A stretch of 64,000 bases of DNA. It comes from Lysinibacillus sp. FSL M8-0337. GTDB lineage: Bacteria > Bacillota > Bacilli > Bacillales_A > Planococcaceae. A model generated the notes under the pieces. The model worked only from the letters and a program-made list of their open reading frames with translations. It was not told where the DNA came from and did no database searches. The stretch is taken from positions 2,170,001 to 2,234,000 of the forward strand of contig NZ_CP151996.1 of assembly GCF_038593855.1 (NCBI RefSeq), given 5' to 3'. Shown here one piece after another: positions 34,544 to 43,214 of the stretch (position 1 is its first letter; every line of letters begins with the position of its first letter). Both the position numbers and the translations under genes were made by a program.

Positions 34544-35257
34544 TTAAGTTAACATGTGACCGCCTTCTACATGAAGAACTGTTCCAGTCACGAAACTATT
34601 TTGTAGCAAGTATAGTACGCTTTGTGCAACATCATCAGCTCGCCCTATTCGTTTCACAGGGAGTTTATTTTCAACTGTATTATAGAAGTGCTTACGTGCT
34701 TCTTCTGGCATTTTGCTACGGGAAGGTGTATCAATTATACCTGGTGAGACGATATTTACTCGGATAGGAGCAAGTTCTAATGCCAGAGTCTGGCCTAAAT
34801 TCGATATAGCCGCATTGACTGCGCCTAGTATTGCCGAGCCAACCATAGCCTTGTAGGCTACAACTCCAGAAAATAAAATAATTGAACCGTTTGATGAAAT
34901 GTTAGAAGCACCGTACTTTGCTGCATAATATTGTCCCCAAAATTTGTTTTCAAACAATTTTTGGGCTTGTGCTGTATCCGTTTGGAGGAATGCCCCGCCC
35001 GATGTTTCTGCCGCGCTTACAACTAGATGATCGAACTGGCCAATCTTTTCAAAGAAAGATTGTACTTGCTGTTCTTGCGTTGTATCTAGAATATAAGTTG
35101 TTGCCCTAACTCCTAGTTGTTCTTTTGCCTTCTGCAATTTCTCTTCGGAGCGGCTGGCAATGATTACTTCTGCCCCTTGCGCTACTAACTGTTTAGCTGA
35201 TGCTAAACCAATCCCAGAACTTCCGCCGATAATTACAACTTTTTTATCTTTTAACAT
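34544..35257 (-). CDS. Atypical SDR-family oxidoreductase
   Basis: A 237-residue classical-length SDR. The NAD(P) motif GGSSGIGLASAK lies near 11-22, NNAG-like VSAAETSGG near 83-91, and the C-terminal ELAPIRVNIVSPGIIDTP is typical. The usual YxxxK catalytic pair is not present: the aligned stretch reads LGAVN (in SAILGAVNAAISN). It belongs to a subgroup in which Tyr and Lys are replaced, so a standard dehydrogenase reaction cannot be assumed. It lies 30 bp downstream of a quinone-reductase-like gene and is probably co-transcribed with it under HxlR control. Confidence 0.82.
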   Translation of the reverse strand: MLKDKKVVIIGGSSGIGLASAKQLVAQGAEVIIASRSEEKLQKAKEQLGVRATTYILDTTQEQQVQSFFEKIGQFDHLVVSAAETSGGAFLQTDTAQAQKLFENKFWGQYYAAKYGASNISSNGSIILFSGVVAYKAMVGSAILGAVNAAISNLGQTLALELAPIRVNIVSPGIIDTPSRSKMPEEARKHFYNTVENKLPVKRIGRADDVAQSVLYLLQNSFVTGTVLHVEGGHMLT

Positions 35258-35287
35258 GTTTTTCTCCCCTTATTCGTTTACATAAAT

Positions 35288-35839
35288 TTAAAAATTCAAT
35301 ATCTCTTGCAGGTGTAAATCAAGTTCGGATAAAAACTTTTCAATCTTTGGATTTTTGACTACATCATAACAAGAGAAACTCTTTAATGGTTTCATTCCGA
35401 GAAATTTCTGTATAAGATGTAAATGCATTATTGCATCTTCTAGGGTATTCCCTTCAAAAAATTCACTTGGATTGTTAAATGCTTTTTCAGGGGCATTCCA
35501 GGTAAGCGAAAACATATATTTCTTTTCAGTCAACAATCCACCTTTCCCATACTCATCAGCACCCCTAAAAAATAAACCATAGGCATATACTTCATCCATA
35601 TACGTCTTCAATAAGCCGGGGACACTGAACCAATAGATAGGTGTTTGATAAATGACAATATCAGCCCATATAAATTTTTGTTGTTCTTCTTCGATTTTAT
35701 ATCCGTTTTGAATAATTGTTGTTTTTACATTGTTCTTTTCTTCTAAAAAACTAACCATTTTGTTCATCAATGTTTGGTTCAAATTCCCCTCAGCTGAACT
35801 ATATTTCTGATGACCGTTAATAATAAGTATATTTTTCAT
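35288..35839 (-). CDS. Flavodoxin-fold NAD(P)H oxidoreductase (MdaB/quinone reductase type)
   Basis: A 183-residue flavoprotein. The N-terminal FMN/FAD loop is IINGHQKYSSAEGNLNQTL, the YQTPIYWFSVPGLLKTYMDEV segment is near 68-88 and the family's GADEYGKGGLLTEKKYMFSLTWNAP segment near 94-118. It reduces quinones or similar electrophiles with NAD(P)H. It is first of a two-gene unit with the SDR. The divergent HxlR regulator is a type that often senses quinones or aldehydes. Confidence 0.85.
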   Translation of the reverse strand: MKNILIINGHQKYSSAEGNLNQTLMNKMVSFLEEKNNVKTTIIQNGYKIEEEQQKFIWADIVIYQTPIYWFSVPGLLKTYMDEVYAYGLFFRGADEYGKGGLLTEKKYMFSLTWNAPEKAFNNPSEFFEGNTLEDAIMHLHLIQKFLGMKPLKSFSCYDVVKNPKIEKFLSELDLHLQEILNF

Positions 35840-36045
35840 CTTTATCTGGCTCCTTCAATTCTGTTATCTCTTAAAACAAACCTAGTGTCTTGCCAATGTT
35901 CTACTAACCGTTTGCTACAGCGGGAAAAATCCCTTAGTGTTGTACAAATAGTAATAGCAACGGTAGCTTATTTCGTTGATTTCTGACAATAATTTTGAGC
36001 ACCTCCTCAATTAAGGATGAGATTAACAAATACAATGATATTATA

Positions 36046-36080
36046 AATATAGTAACTTCCTTTTGGGAAGTAGTGATATT
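36046..36080. promoter_or_regulatory. Candidate HxlR operator between the divergent genes
   Basis: AATATAGTAACTTCC (36046-36060) and GGAAGTAGTGATATT (36066-36080) form an inverted repeat: ACTTCC/GGAAGT core plus outer AATAT/ATATT. It sits between the HxlR gene and the quinone reductase gene. Confidence 0.55.
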
Positions 36081-36161
36081 TTATTCATTAAGTTTCTGAA
36101 AGTATACTATTGTGCTATGATGAGGTAAATTGCTCAAAAATTTTTAGGGAGGATGTTTTAA

Positions 36162-36500
36162 ATGAGTGTGATTGAGCCAGTAGTGTTGACCAAAGGAGTA
36201 CCAGGTGAGGCTTGCCCCATTGCGAAAACACTTGATGTAATTGGGACTAAATGGACTTTTTTAATTATTCGCGATTTACTTATAGAAGGAACAATGCGGT
36301 TCAGTGACCTATTAAAATCTATGGATGGAATTAGTCCGAAAACACTTTCCCTCCGTCTTAAAACACTAGAAGATCATGGGATTTTGATTAAAAAGGTTTT
36401 CCCAGAAGTTCCCCCTCGTGTGGAATATACGTTAACAGACAAAGGAAAACTGTTGGAAGGTGTTTTCATTGAATTAAAGCGATTTGGATTAAATTTATAA
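36162..36500 (+). CDS. HxlR-family redox/electrophile-sensing regulator
   Basis: A 112-residue winged-helix protein. The conserved Cys is C18 in GEACPIAKTLDVIGTKWTFLI; recognition region SPKTLSLRLKTLEDHGIL is near 68-85, and PPRVEYTLTDKG forms the wing. HxlR relatives such as HypR, YodB and CatR respond to quinones, diamide or formaldehyde through this Cys. It is divergent from the quinone reductase/SDR pair, its likely target. A GGGAGGA ribosome binding site precedes the ATG. Confidence 0.87.
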   Translation: MSVIEPVVLTKGVPGEACPIAKTLDVIGTKWTFLIIRDLLIEGTMRFSDLLKSMDGISPKTLSLRLKTLEDHGILIKKVFPEVPPRVEYTLTDKGKLLEGVFIELKRFGLNL

Positions 36501-36550
36501 ATAGTTTAAATAAGTCATGCTTTACATTTTGGTATGTTAATATATTGTAA

Positions 36551-36588
36551 AAAAAGTCGAACATACAAATTTGTATGTTCGACTTTTT
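36551..36588. terminator. 38-bp perfect palindrome, bidirectional terminator
   Basis: AAAAAGTCGAACATACAAA followed directly by its exact reverse complement, flanked by A and T tracts. It is 50 bp after the HxlR stop. Confidence 0.85.
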
Positions 36589-36672
36589 AATGCACTATAT
36601 GATGCTCCACAATCCGCTTGGACCCATTTCCATACTTTCGATAACTAGAAAGTTGTGACAAAAGTAATTATA

Positions 36673-36858
36673 TTAGGGTAGATTACTACACATTGCTTTT
36701 ACGGATTTTCCCATAAAAATTACACTGTAAAACGTATCGAGATTCAACCACACATACAGTTGCCCATCTCGATAGCTCTCACAGCGCACAAGCATCGTTT
36801 CTGTAAAATTCAGCAAGGATGCTTGCAATGGTTGTTCCGTTATTTGCAAAGCATCCAT
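36673..36858 (-). CDS. Small hypothetical protein, possibly a gene fragment
   Basis: A 61-residue frame with no convincing RBS and no signal or membrane segment. Its middle part (CESYRDGQLYVWLNLDT) recurs in degenerate form at 28780-28930, so the sequence was once coding. It lies between the HxlR terminator and the radical-SAM gene. I do not recognise the family; it may itself be decaying. Confidence 0.35.
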   Translation of the reverse strand: MDALQITEQPLQASLLNFTETMLVRCESYRDGQLYVWLNLDTFYSVIFMGKSVKAMCSNLP

Positions 36859-36884
36859 TTGCTATAGCCAATGCGCAATTATTT

Positions 36885-37703
36885 TTACGGCTCAAATCCT
36901 GCTTGACTTAGATAAACATCACTTTCTGGAAAGGTTTTAATAAATCGATTATAGACATTATTAATTACATGTGATCCGTACCAATCTTTTAAACCAAGTT
37001 GGGCATATTTCTCCTCCATGCCAAGTTTTCTTGTGCGATTTCCACCACTGCCATCTCCTAAAAAGTAGTCATCCAAACATATTCGATCGACGAATGGTTT
37101 CAATTTCTCTGGAAAATATTCCCCACTTGGTAAAATGGGGGCTATAGCCACTTGGGTCGGGATTCCGTTGGCTGCTAATGTTTCTAATGTCTTAAAACGC
37201 GCCTGAATTGGTGGTGCATCTGGCGTAAAATGTTTACGTATTGTTTCGGAATCTGTCTCAATCGTTATACTTACTCGAACTTTCTCTTTAAATTGTTGTA
37301 GCAAATCAATATCACGGCTTACAAGTGGGCTTCTAGTCTGTACTAAAAGGAAGTTTGGGGGATCTGCGACCATCACTTCTAGTAAGGACCTTGTCACTTT
37401 TTCCTTATGCTCGATTGGTTGATAAGGATCTGTACTTGATGACATAAAAATGGTTACATTTCCTTTAGCTTTGGCGCGCTGAAGCTCCTTTTTTAATAAA
37501 TTTGCAGCTCCGTTTTTTATATCGACCCAATTGCCCCATTCACCATCTCGAAAAAGTGCAACAGGCAATGCTCGGACATAACAATAGGAGCACCCAAATG
37601 AACAGCCAGTATAAGGATTTAGTGAATGCGTATATCCAGCAAGAAAGCCAGTTCCTTTATTCAGAATCGTTTTTGGATTTTTATAGAATAATTCACTTTT
37701 CAT
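36885..37703 (-). CDS. SPL-family radical SAM protein
   Basis: A 272-residue radical SAM enzyme. The 4Fe-4S motif CxxxCxxC is C34, C38 and C41 in NPYTGCSFGCSYCYVRALP. The rest matches Rv2578c/SplB-like proteins (IFMSSSTDPYQPIE, VRVSITIETDSE). The ATG at 37703 has GGAGGGG upstream; a longer frame starts at 37718. It lies 22 bp downstream of adaB on the same strand, so it is in the adaptive-response operon. A DNA-lesion substrate is inferred from that and from the similarity to spore photoproduct lyase. Confidence 0.82.
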   Translation of the reverse strand: MKSELFYKNPKTILNKGTGFLAGYTHSLNPYTGCSFGCSYCYVRALPVALFRDGEWGNWVDIKNGAANLLKKELQRAKAKGNVTIFMSSSTDPYQPIEHKEKVTRSLLEVMVADPPNFLLVQTRSPLVSRDIDLLQQFKEKVRVSITIETDSETIRKHFTPDAPPIQARFKTLETLAANGIPTQVAIAPILPSGEYFPEKLKPFVDRICLDDYFLGDGSGGNRTRKLGMEEKYAQLGLKDWYGSHVINNVYNRFIKTFPESDVYLSQAGFEP

Positions 37704-37724
37704 CCCGGTCCCCTCCATTCATAA

Positions 37725-38258
37725 TCACTCGTAGCTAGTTGAAGTTCGCTTTTCTAAATCTAGGAGCTGTATCTTCATTGCTAATCCTCCCCGATAGCCT
37801 GTTAATGAGCCATTCTTGCCAATTACACGATGGCACGGTACAGTAATTAATACTGGATTGGCTCCAATCGCCGTGCCAACTGCACGAACAGCTGCTGGCT
37901 TATTAATAGCATTGGCAATTTCGGAATAGGATTTCGTCTGTCCATAAGGAATATCACAAAGTGCATTCCACACTGCTATCTGAAATGGTGTCCCTACATA
38001 ATCAAATGGCATAGTAAATGTTTTTCGCTTTCCTTCTAGGTATTGAATCAATTCAACAATATAGGGTTCTAGCTTTTTATTATCTTCAATTAGTGGACTT
38101 TCTGGAAAGCGCTTCTTAGACCACTCGATTAACTCATCGAATGAGCTGTTCTGTGAACTTACATACACTAACCCTTTTGAAGTGGAAGCAATATAAAAAT
38201 GCCAATCTTCAAACGTTAGTAAAGACCAATAAAGCGTTGTTTTATTGTTTGTTACCAC
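37725..38258 (-). CDS. adaB: Methylated-DNA-protein cysteine methyltransferase AdaB/Ogt
   Basis: A 177-residue suicide repair protein that removes methyl from O6-methylguanine. The active site is PCHRV with C142, and the arginine-finger/recognition segment AAVRAVGTAIGANP lies near 122-135. It overlaps the adaA 3' end by 17 bp, the same adaA-adaB order as in Bacillus subtilis. It is followed by the SPL-like gene. Confidence 0.93.
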   Translation of the reverse strand: MVTNNKTTLYWSLLTFEDWHFYIASTSKGLVYVSSQNSSFDELIEWSKKRFPESPLIEDNKKLEPYIVELIQYLEGKRKTFTMPFDYVGTPFQIAVWNALCDIPYGQTKSYSEIANAINKPAAVRAVGTAIGANPVLITVPCHRVIGKNGSLTGYRGGLAMKIQLLDLEKRTSTSYE

Positions 38259-38868
38259 TATCTTTTCCTCCAGTTATATGCATTTGTCGAAATTGAGAAG
38301 GTGTCAATCCTGTTTTCTTTTTAAATAACGTAATAAAATAAGGCGTATTCATCATTCCTACACAAATGGCAATATCTCCAATGGCTTTATTTGTCTGCAT
38401 TAATAATTGTTTAGCCTCATGTACGCGAACTTGTTGTATATATTCAACAGGTGTTATACCCTTAATTTTTTTAAATGTGCGATGCATATGATAGGGACTC
38501 CCATGGCAAATTGTGGCTAACGATTCTAAGGTTAATTTTTCTGTGTAATTTTTATCAATGTAGGCAGTAATTAGCTCAACCCATTCGCTATCAGGCAATT
38601 TTTCATTCGTTGGCTTGCAACGTTTACAAGGCCGAAAATTTGCACGTAGAGCTTGTTCTGCGTTTTGAAAAATGCAGACATTTTCTTTTTTCGGGACGCG
38701 CGATTTACAAGATGGTTTACAGAATATCCCTGTTGATTTTACAGCATAGAAAAATTGATGATTATACGTTGGATCATTATTAATTATAGCTTGCCACTTT
38801 TCATCTGTTATCTGTTCCATATCATTTGAAGTTTTATCATGACACTCGTGATTGAACCTATCTAGCAT
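38242..38868 (-). CDS. adaA: AdaA: methylphosphotriester methyltransferase and transcriptional activator
   Basis: A 208-residue protein. The N-terminal Ada zinc domain has ligands C50, C54, C81 and C84 (IFCKPSC... FRPCKRC), where C50 is the methyl acceptor. The C-terminal AraC helix-turn-helix pair is near 110-205 (LESLATICHGSPYHMHRTFKK, GDIAICVGMMNTPYFITLFKK). Once methylated it activates the adaptive response. The ATG at 38868 is preferred over an upstream GTG (38877) because GAGAGG is then correctly spaced. A 12-bp motif 63 bp upstream recurs before alkA. Confidence 0.92.
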   Translation of the reverse strand: MLDRFNHECHDKTSNDMEQITDEKWQAIINNDPTYNHQFFYAVKSTGIFCKPSCKSRVPKKENVCIFQNAEQALRANFRPCKRCKPTNEKLPDSEWVELITAYIDKNYTEKLTLESLATICHGSPYHMHRTFKKIKGITPVEYIQQVRVHEAKQLLMQTNKAIGDIAICVGMMNTPYFITLFKKKTGLTPSQFRQMHITGGKDSGNKQ

Positions 38869-38930
38869 TACGCTCACCTCTCTTTACACTATACTCCTTA
38901 GAAATTCCCAATGTACAATTCTTGAAATAG

Positions 38931-38942
38931 AATAGCAAGATA
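38931..38942. promoter_or_regulatory. Candidate AdaA box, site 1
   Basis: AATAGCAAGATA on the plus strand, 63 bp upstream of adaA. It is identical to 39748-39759 before alkA and recalls the GCAAGA part of the E. coli Ada box. Confidence 0.4.
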
Positions 38943-38954
38943 TTGAAGTAGTTT

Positions 38955-39668
38955 TTATGTCGCATCATGAAAAATGATTCCAAGACCAAAACGTTCCCCG
39001 AAAGTAACCGTACTTACTCCGTGACGCACCTTATTTTTGTAATACCCTTTTTGACCAAGAACAACTCTATAGTTCGTAGGGAAAATAAGCGCACTGCCTT
39101 GATCTAAAGTAATAACATGTCCTCTACTTTGAGCACGAGGAATTTGTTCCACTAATAGCGATTCTCCACCGCAAAAATCTTTTTCACGTTGATTTAAGAC
39201 AAAGACTACTTGAAATGGGAAAAATATATCGCCGTATAAATCTTGATGCAAACAATTAAAGCCCCCTGTTTCATACTTTAATAGTAAAGGTGTTGGTCTT
39301 GTTTGCTCATTTTCTTCACAGATGGTCAAAAAATCTTGAAGGTTGTTGGGAAACTGTGCTGTTTTTCGTAAATACCCCAACCAACGATTAGCTGTTTTAG
39401 ACAATTCTACATAGAAGACCTCTCTTAAACTTTGGACAATAGCAGGTAGTGGATAGGAAAAGTATTTGTATTCCCCATTGCCAAAGCGATAGCGTTGCAT
39501 ATTGATTGTTGTTCTGTACGGCTCCTTCTCAAGATACAACGCTTTTAGAAATTCACATTCCGCCTTTGTTAAAATCACGGGAAGCTTTGCAAACCCTTGT
39601 GCATCTAATTCATTTTGAATGGTGTCCCAATCTAAGTTTTCTACTCGTGTTTTTATCTCTTGAACCAT
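38955..39668 (-). CDS. 2OG-Fe(II) oxygenase, PF09859-like (putative DNA dealkylation)
   Basis: A 237-residue double-stranded beta-helix dioxygenase. Iron ligands H141 and D143 (CLHQD) and H216 (VRHGV); R226 in GERFG binds 2-oxoglutarate. It resembles the oxygenase family annotated for oxidative removal of alkyl damage (AlkB-like role, different family). Its position between adaA and alkA strongly supports a repair function. It is transcribed with the same polarity as adaA, whose start lies 86 bp downstream of its stop. Confidence 0.82.
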   Translation of the reverse strand: MVQEIKTRVENLDWDTIQNELDAQGFAKLPVILTKAECEFLKALYLEKEPYRTTINMQRYRFGNGEYKYFSYPLPAIVQSLREVFYVELSKTANRWLGYLRKTAQFPNNLQDFLTICEENEQTRPTPLLLKYETGGFNCLHQDLYGDIFFPFQVVFVLNQREKDFCGGESLLVEQIPRAQSRGHVITLDQGSALIFPTNYRVVLGQKGYYKNKVRHGVSTVTFGERFGLGIIFHDAT

Positions 39669-39747
39669 TGTTACGCCCTCCTATTCGCATTCTTAATAAC
39701 TAACACTATAACCGCATCAGCAGGAAAACATAAGGTGTTTAGAATGT

Positions 39748-39759
39748 AATAGCAAGATA
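39748..39759. promoter_or_regulatory. Candidate AdaA box, site 2
   Basis: AATAGCAAGATA, about 100 bp upstream of the alkA start, in the divergent region with the oxygenase gene. Identical to site 1. Confidence 0.4.
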
Positions 39760-39846
39760 ACAAAATTCGTCTCGATTATGATATGGTAAAGTAAATTTTA
39801 ATCGTATATGTTACCTAATAATCAGTTTATAGAGGAGAATGCAAAA

Positions 39847-40758
39847 GTGATATGGCATGAAAATAATGATGAGATGGTCATTCCATTACCTAACCATTTC
39901 GATATGAATGCAAACCTAAACTATCTATTACGAGAAAAAAATGAATGTATGTATGAGGTTGAGAATGATGTTATTACAAAGGTTATTGCGATAGGAGAAA
40001 TGCGCTCCTTAGTACAGATTAGCGTAAGCCAACATAACCAAATGATTGTTCAATTCCTAAATGATTCTAGACCGAATGATAAGCGGATACGACAACAAAT
40101 TGTAAAATATATTTATGAATGGTTTGACCTTGAGAACGATTTAACGCCTTTTTATGATATGGCAACTACAGACCCATTACTTGAAATGCCTGCCCGAAAA
40201 TTTTATGGATTGCGTGTAGTGGGCATTCCTCATTTATTTGAAGCATTATGCTGGGGCGTTTTAGGGCAACAAATTAATTTAGCGTTTGCCTATTCCTTAA
40301 AGAAGCAATTTGTAGAAAGCTTTGGCGATTTTATCGAATGGAAAGGGAAAAAATATTGGGTGTTCCCAACGTACGAACACATTGCACAGTTAACACCATC
40401 CGACCTAGCAGATATCAAAATGACGGCAAAAAAAAGTGAATATATCATTGGTATTGCTAAATTAATGGCAAATGGTACTTTATCGAAGGAAAAATTACAA
40501 ACAATGAACTTTAAAGATGCCGAAAAAAGCTTAATTCAAATACGAGGAATCGGTCCATGGACAGCTAATTACGTACTGATGCGCTGCCTAAGATTCCAAA
40601 CAGCTTTCCCAATTGATGATGTCGGTCTGATTAATTCGATAAAAGTATTACGTAATATGACGCAAAAGCCTACAAAAGATGAAATTTTAGAACTATCAGC
40701 GCCATGGAAAAACTGGGAATCATACGCTACCTTTTATTTATGGCGTGTTTTATACTGA
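39847..40758 (+). CDS. alkA: DNA-3-methyladenine glycosylase II AlkA
   Basis: A 303-residue HhH-GPD glycosylase that excises 3-methylpurines. The N-terminal domain (1-95) is AlkA_N-like. The helix-hairpin-helix reads IRGIGPWTANYVLMRCLRF, and the catalytic Asp is in FPIDDVGL. A longer frame begins at 39808, but AGAGGAGA (39831-39838) sits correctly before a GTG at 39847, giving the usual 303 residues. It is divergent from the repair oxygenase and shares a motif with the adaA upstream region. Confidence 0.9.
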   Translation: MIWHENNDEMVIPLPNHFDMNANLNYLLREKNECMYEVENDVITKVIAIGEMRSLVQISVSQHNQMIVQFLNDSRPNDKRIRQQIVKYIYEWFDLENDLTPFYDMATTDPLLEMPARKFYGLRVVGIPHLFEALCWGVLGQQINLAFAYSLKKQFVESFGDFIEWKGKKYWVFPTYEHIAQLTPSDLADIKMTAKKSEYIIGIAKLMANGTLSKEKLQTMNFKDAEKSLIQIRGIGPWTANYVLMRCLRFQTAFPIDDVGLINSIKVLRNMTQKPTKDEILELSAPWKNWESYATFYLWRVLY

Positions 40759-41081
40759 TAACGTTCTAATTATAGTTAAATGTCTTTGTCATATGTAAGT
40801 AGGAGGCATCGTTGTTATTACTGGTTTCAGACTGAAGTCAAGGTAGATTGTCTTCAATTTTTTTCCGTAATAAATCGCTGGAATCAGTGTGTTCATCCCA
40901 CTATATTAGACACCTATGTCGCTAGCTCTAGATGTCTAAGGAGGATATGTTCGAAGCTATAGTTTAGTATAATATTATAAAGAACATGTAGTGACAATGC
41001 TTGCTTTGTACGGAGTTACCTTCCTTAAGCAATTTTAAATGACTTTCCTTTAATTTTACGGATGAAAGATGGGATGACCGA
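40759..41081. other. Intergenic region without a recognised gene
   Basis: 323 bp between alkA and a methyltransferase. A 60-codon open frame at 40780-40962 has no RBS and no protein-like composition. Nothing else stands out. Confidence 0.5.
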
Positions 41082-41702
41082 TTGAATAATAAGTGGAATA
41101 AGATTATCTACAAAGTGGGCTCTTCTTTCTATGATAGATTTTTTAATACTGGTGTTTTTTTGAAGACGAGAAAAAAGATTTTTCAAGAAGTCCCTTTTCA
41201 AAGCAAGCAGAAAATCTTATTTGTTGGGATCGGTACTGGAGCTGATTTAGAATACATTGACTATATGAATTATGATATTACAGCCATTGATTATTCTCCT
41301 GATATGTTAGCAATCGCTAAAAGTAAATTCGAGCGCTCTGCTATCCAATTTTTAGAAATGGATGCGCAAAAAATGACTTTTGAAGATGAATCATTCGATT
41401 ATATTGTGGCGAGTTTAATTCTTTCCGTCGTGCCTGATGAACATAAATGCTTTGAAGAAATGATTCGCGTTTTAAAGCAGGATGGAAAAATACTAATTTT
41501 CGATAAATTTGCTGCTAAACATCAACGAATAACGGTAACAAAAAAGCTGTTAAGGCCCATTATAAGCCTATTAGGCACTGATATTGGAAGAAGTTTTGAG
41601 GATATGTTTAGCCAACAAAAACAAAGGCTTAAAATTATAAAGGATGACCCAGTTATGTTAAAAGGAATGTATAGATATATTGAAGTCATGAAAGTTAAGT
41701 AA
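41082..41702 (+). CDS. Class I SAM-dependent methyltransferase
   Basis: A 206-residue methyltransferase. SAM motif I is LFVGIGTGADLEYI near residue 47-60, and motif II-like ITAIDYSPDMLAIAKSK and FDYIVASLILSVVPD follow. It is related to UbiE-type methyltransferases acting on small lipids or quinones; the substrate is unknown. The start appears to be TTG at 41082, with a weak GGGATGA upstream; no better start was seen. It is convergent with the alcohol dehydrogenase. Confidence 0.78.
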   Translation: MNNKWNKIIYKVGSSFYDRFFNTGVFLKTRKKIFQEVPFQSKQKILFVGIGTGADLEYIDYMNYDITAIDYSPDMLAIAKSKFERSAIQFLEMDAQKMTFEDESFDYIVASLILSVVPDEHKCFEEMIRVLKQDGKILIFDKFAAKHQRITVTKKLLRPIISLLGTDIGRSFEDMFSQQKQRLKIIKDDPVMLKGMYRYIEVMKVK

Positions 41703-41803
41703 AGATGACATAAGAAATTCTCTAATTCCTTTAACTTAACAAGGTCTTTCAATGTGAAATATGAATCTAGTGAAAGCTAATTGCTTCCTTGTTTGTAAGC
41801 AAG

Positions 41804-41838
41804 AAAGGCACCTCCTTTGTAGCGGAAGTGCCTCGTTT
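41804..41838 (-). terminator. Terminator of the alcohol dehydrogenase gene
   Basis: AGGCACCTCC and GGAAGTGCCT arms with an 8-nt loop, about 30 bp past the dehydrogenase stop. Confidence 0.7.
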
Positions 41839-41866
41839 AGTTTATAAATTAATTGATAACAAGCTA

Positions 41867-42883
41867 TTATTTCGTAAAGTCAATTACCATACGTCCTGTT
41901 ATTTTACCTTGTTCCATCTCTTCCATAATCTCGTTAATTTCCTCGATTTTTCGTAATGTTACTTTCGGTACTACCTTACCTTCTGCCGCAAACTGGAATG
42001 CTTCTTGTAAGTCTTGGCGTGTACCTACTAATGTACCAATCACTTGGATACCATCCAGTACTAAACGAGGGATATCTAAATCCATTTTATCTACAGGTAA
42101 ACCAACTGCTACTACACGTGCGCCTGCTTTTACCACATCAATCGCTTGATTGAACGGCGTTTTAGCTACAGCTGTGACCACGGTTGCATCTAAGCCTTTC
42201 CCATTTGTCAGTTCTTTTGCTTTCGCAATTGGGTCTTCATTTAATAAATTAACAATAGCGTCTGCCCCTACTTCTTTAGCAAATGCTAGCTTCTCATCAT
42301 TGATATCGAACGCCACTACGTTTGCACCATAGACATGTTTGGCATATTGCACAGCTAAGTTGCCGAGACCACCAATACCAAATATCCCGATCCATTGTCC
42401 TGGACGGATATTTGACACTTTCACCGCCTTGTAAGTTGTCACACCTGCACAAGTGACAGAAGAAGCGGCTGCTGGATCTAAATTAGCTGGAACTTTCACT
42501 GCATAATCAGCTGATACAATCACCTGCTCGGCCATAGCACCATCTACTGTATACCCTGCATTTTTAACATCGCGACATAGTGTTTCACGCCCTGTCGTAC
42601 AATATTCACAATGTCCGCAGCTCTCATACATCCAAGCAATAGATACTCGGTCACCAACTTTTAGAGATGTAACCCCTTCTGCAACTTCTATCACTTTACC
42701 AATACCTTCATGACCTAATACAATCCCTGTAACATCACCGAAATCTGCATTTTTGACATGCAGGTCCGTATGACAAACACCACAAAATTCTGTTTGTACT
42801 AATGCTTCACCATGTTTCAATGGTCTTAGTTGTTTCTCTTCTACCCTTACTTTTTTGTCTTTCGTTACGACTGCTGCTATCAT
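41867..42883 (-). CDS. Zinc-dependent alcohol dehydrogenase (AdhP/AdhT type)
   Basis: A 338-residue medium-chain dehydrogenase. Catalytic zinc ligands are C37 (CGVCHTD) and H58/E59 (GHEGIG). Structural zinc is held by C89, C92, C95 and C103. The NAD-binding [14 protein letters not shown] lies near 168-181. The length matches AdhT of Geobacillus/Bacillus, which interconverts ethanol and acetaldehyde. An AAGGAGG ribosome binding site precedes the ATG. It is monocistronic. Confidence 0.92.
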   Translation of the reverse strand: MIAAVVTKDKKVRVEEKQLRPLKHGEALVQTEFCGVCHTDLHVKNADFGDVTGIVLGHEGIGKVIEVAEGVTSLKVGDRVSIAWMYESCGHCEYCTTGRETLCRDVKNAGYTVDGAMAEQVIVSADYAVKVPANLDPAAASSVTCAGVTTYKAVKVSNIRPGQWIGIFGIGGLGNLAVQYAKHVYGANVVAFDINDEKLAFAKEVGADAIVNLLNEDPIAKAKELTNGKGLDATVVTAVAKTPFNQAIDVVKAGARVVAVGLPVDKMDLDIPRLVLDGIQVIGTLVGTRQDLQEAFQFAAEGKVVPKVTLRKIEEINEIMEEMEQGKITGRMVIDFTK

Positions 42884-43149
42884 AATTAATATGCCTCCTT
42901 AAATGTAAGAAATCATTTTAATTAACAAGCGTGCATGCACTAAAGTATGAATTCGCTTTCATTTTATAAAGGATTTTAATTGAATTCAATTATTTTTAGG
43001 ACAATTCATAAAAAATGAGTCTACCCTCATAGAAAAATACTATTATTTTAAATAATTAGAATATTTTTAAAATTTAATAAATCAAAAGCTGTCGGATGAT
43101 TTAAACAAAAACCTCGCTCAAAATTCTTTTTATAGTAATAAGCCTACAG
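42884..43149. other. AT-rich promoter region of the alcohol dehydrogenase
   Basis: Intergenic stretch upstream of the dehydrogenase. No gene was seen, and I did not find a convincing -35/-10 pair or a Rex-like site. Confidence 0.4.
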
Positions 43150-43183
43150 AAAATAAAAAAAGAGCTGCAATATGCAACTCTTT
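43150..43183 (-). terminator. Terminator of the DinB-like gene
   Basis: AAAGAGCTGCA and TGCAACTCTTT arms with a 3-nt loop and a T-rich tract on the minus strand. Confidence 0.8.
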
Positions 43184-43214
43184 AATCTTTATCACCCATG
43201 CACCAGATACTTAA

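Noticed and set aside
36885-37703. True spore photoproduct lyase SplB
   Set aside because: Only the radical SAM core and SPL-family style match; length is shorter than SplB and the gene is in an ada operon.
40780-40962. 60-codon ORF after alkA
   Set aside because: No RBS; Cys/Arg/Trp-rich composition typical of chance frames.
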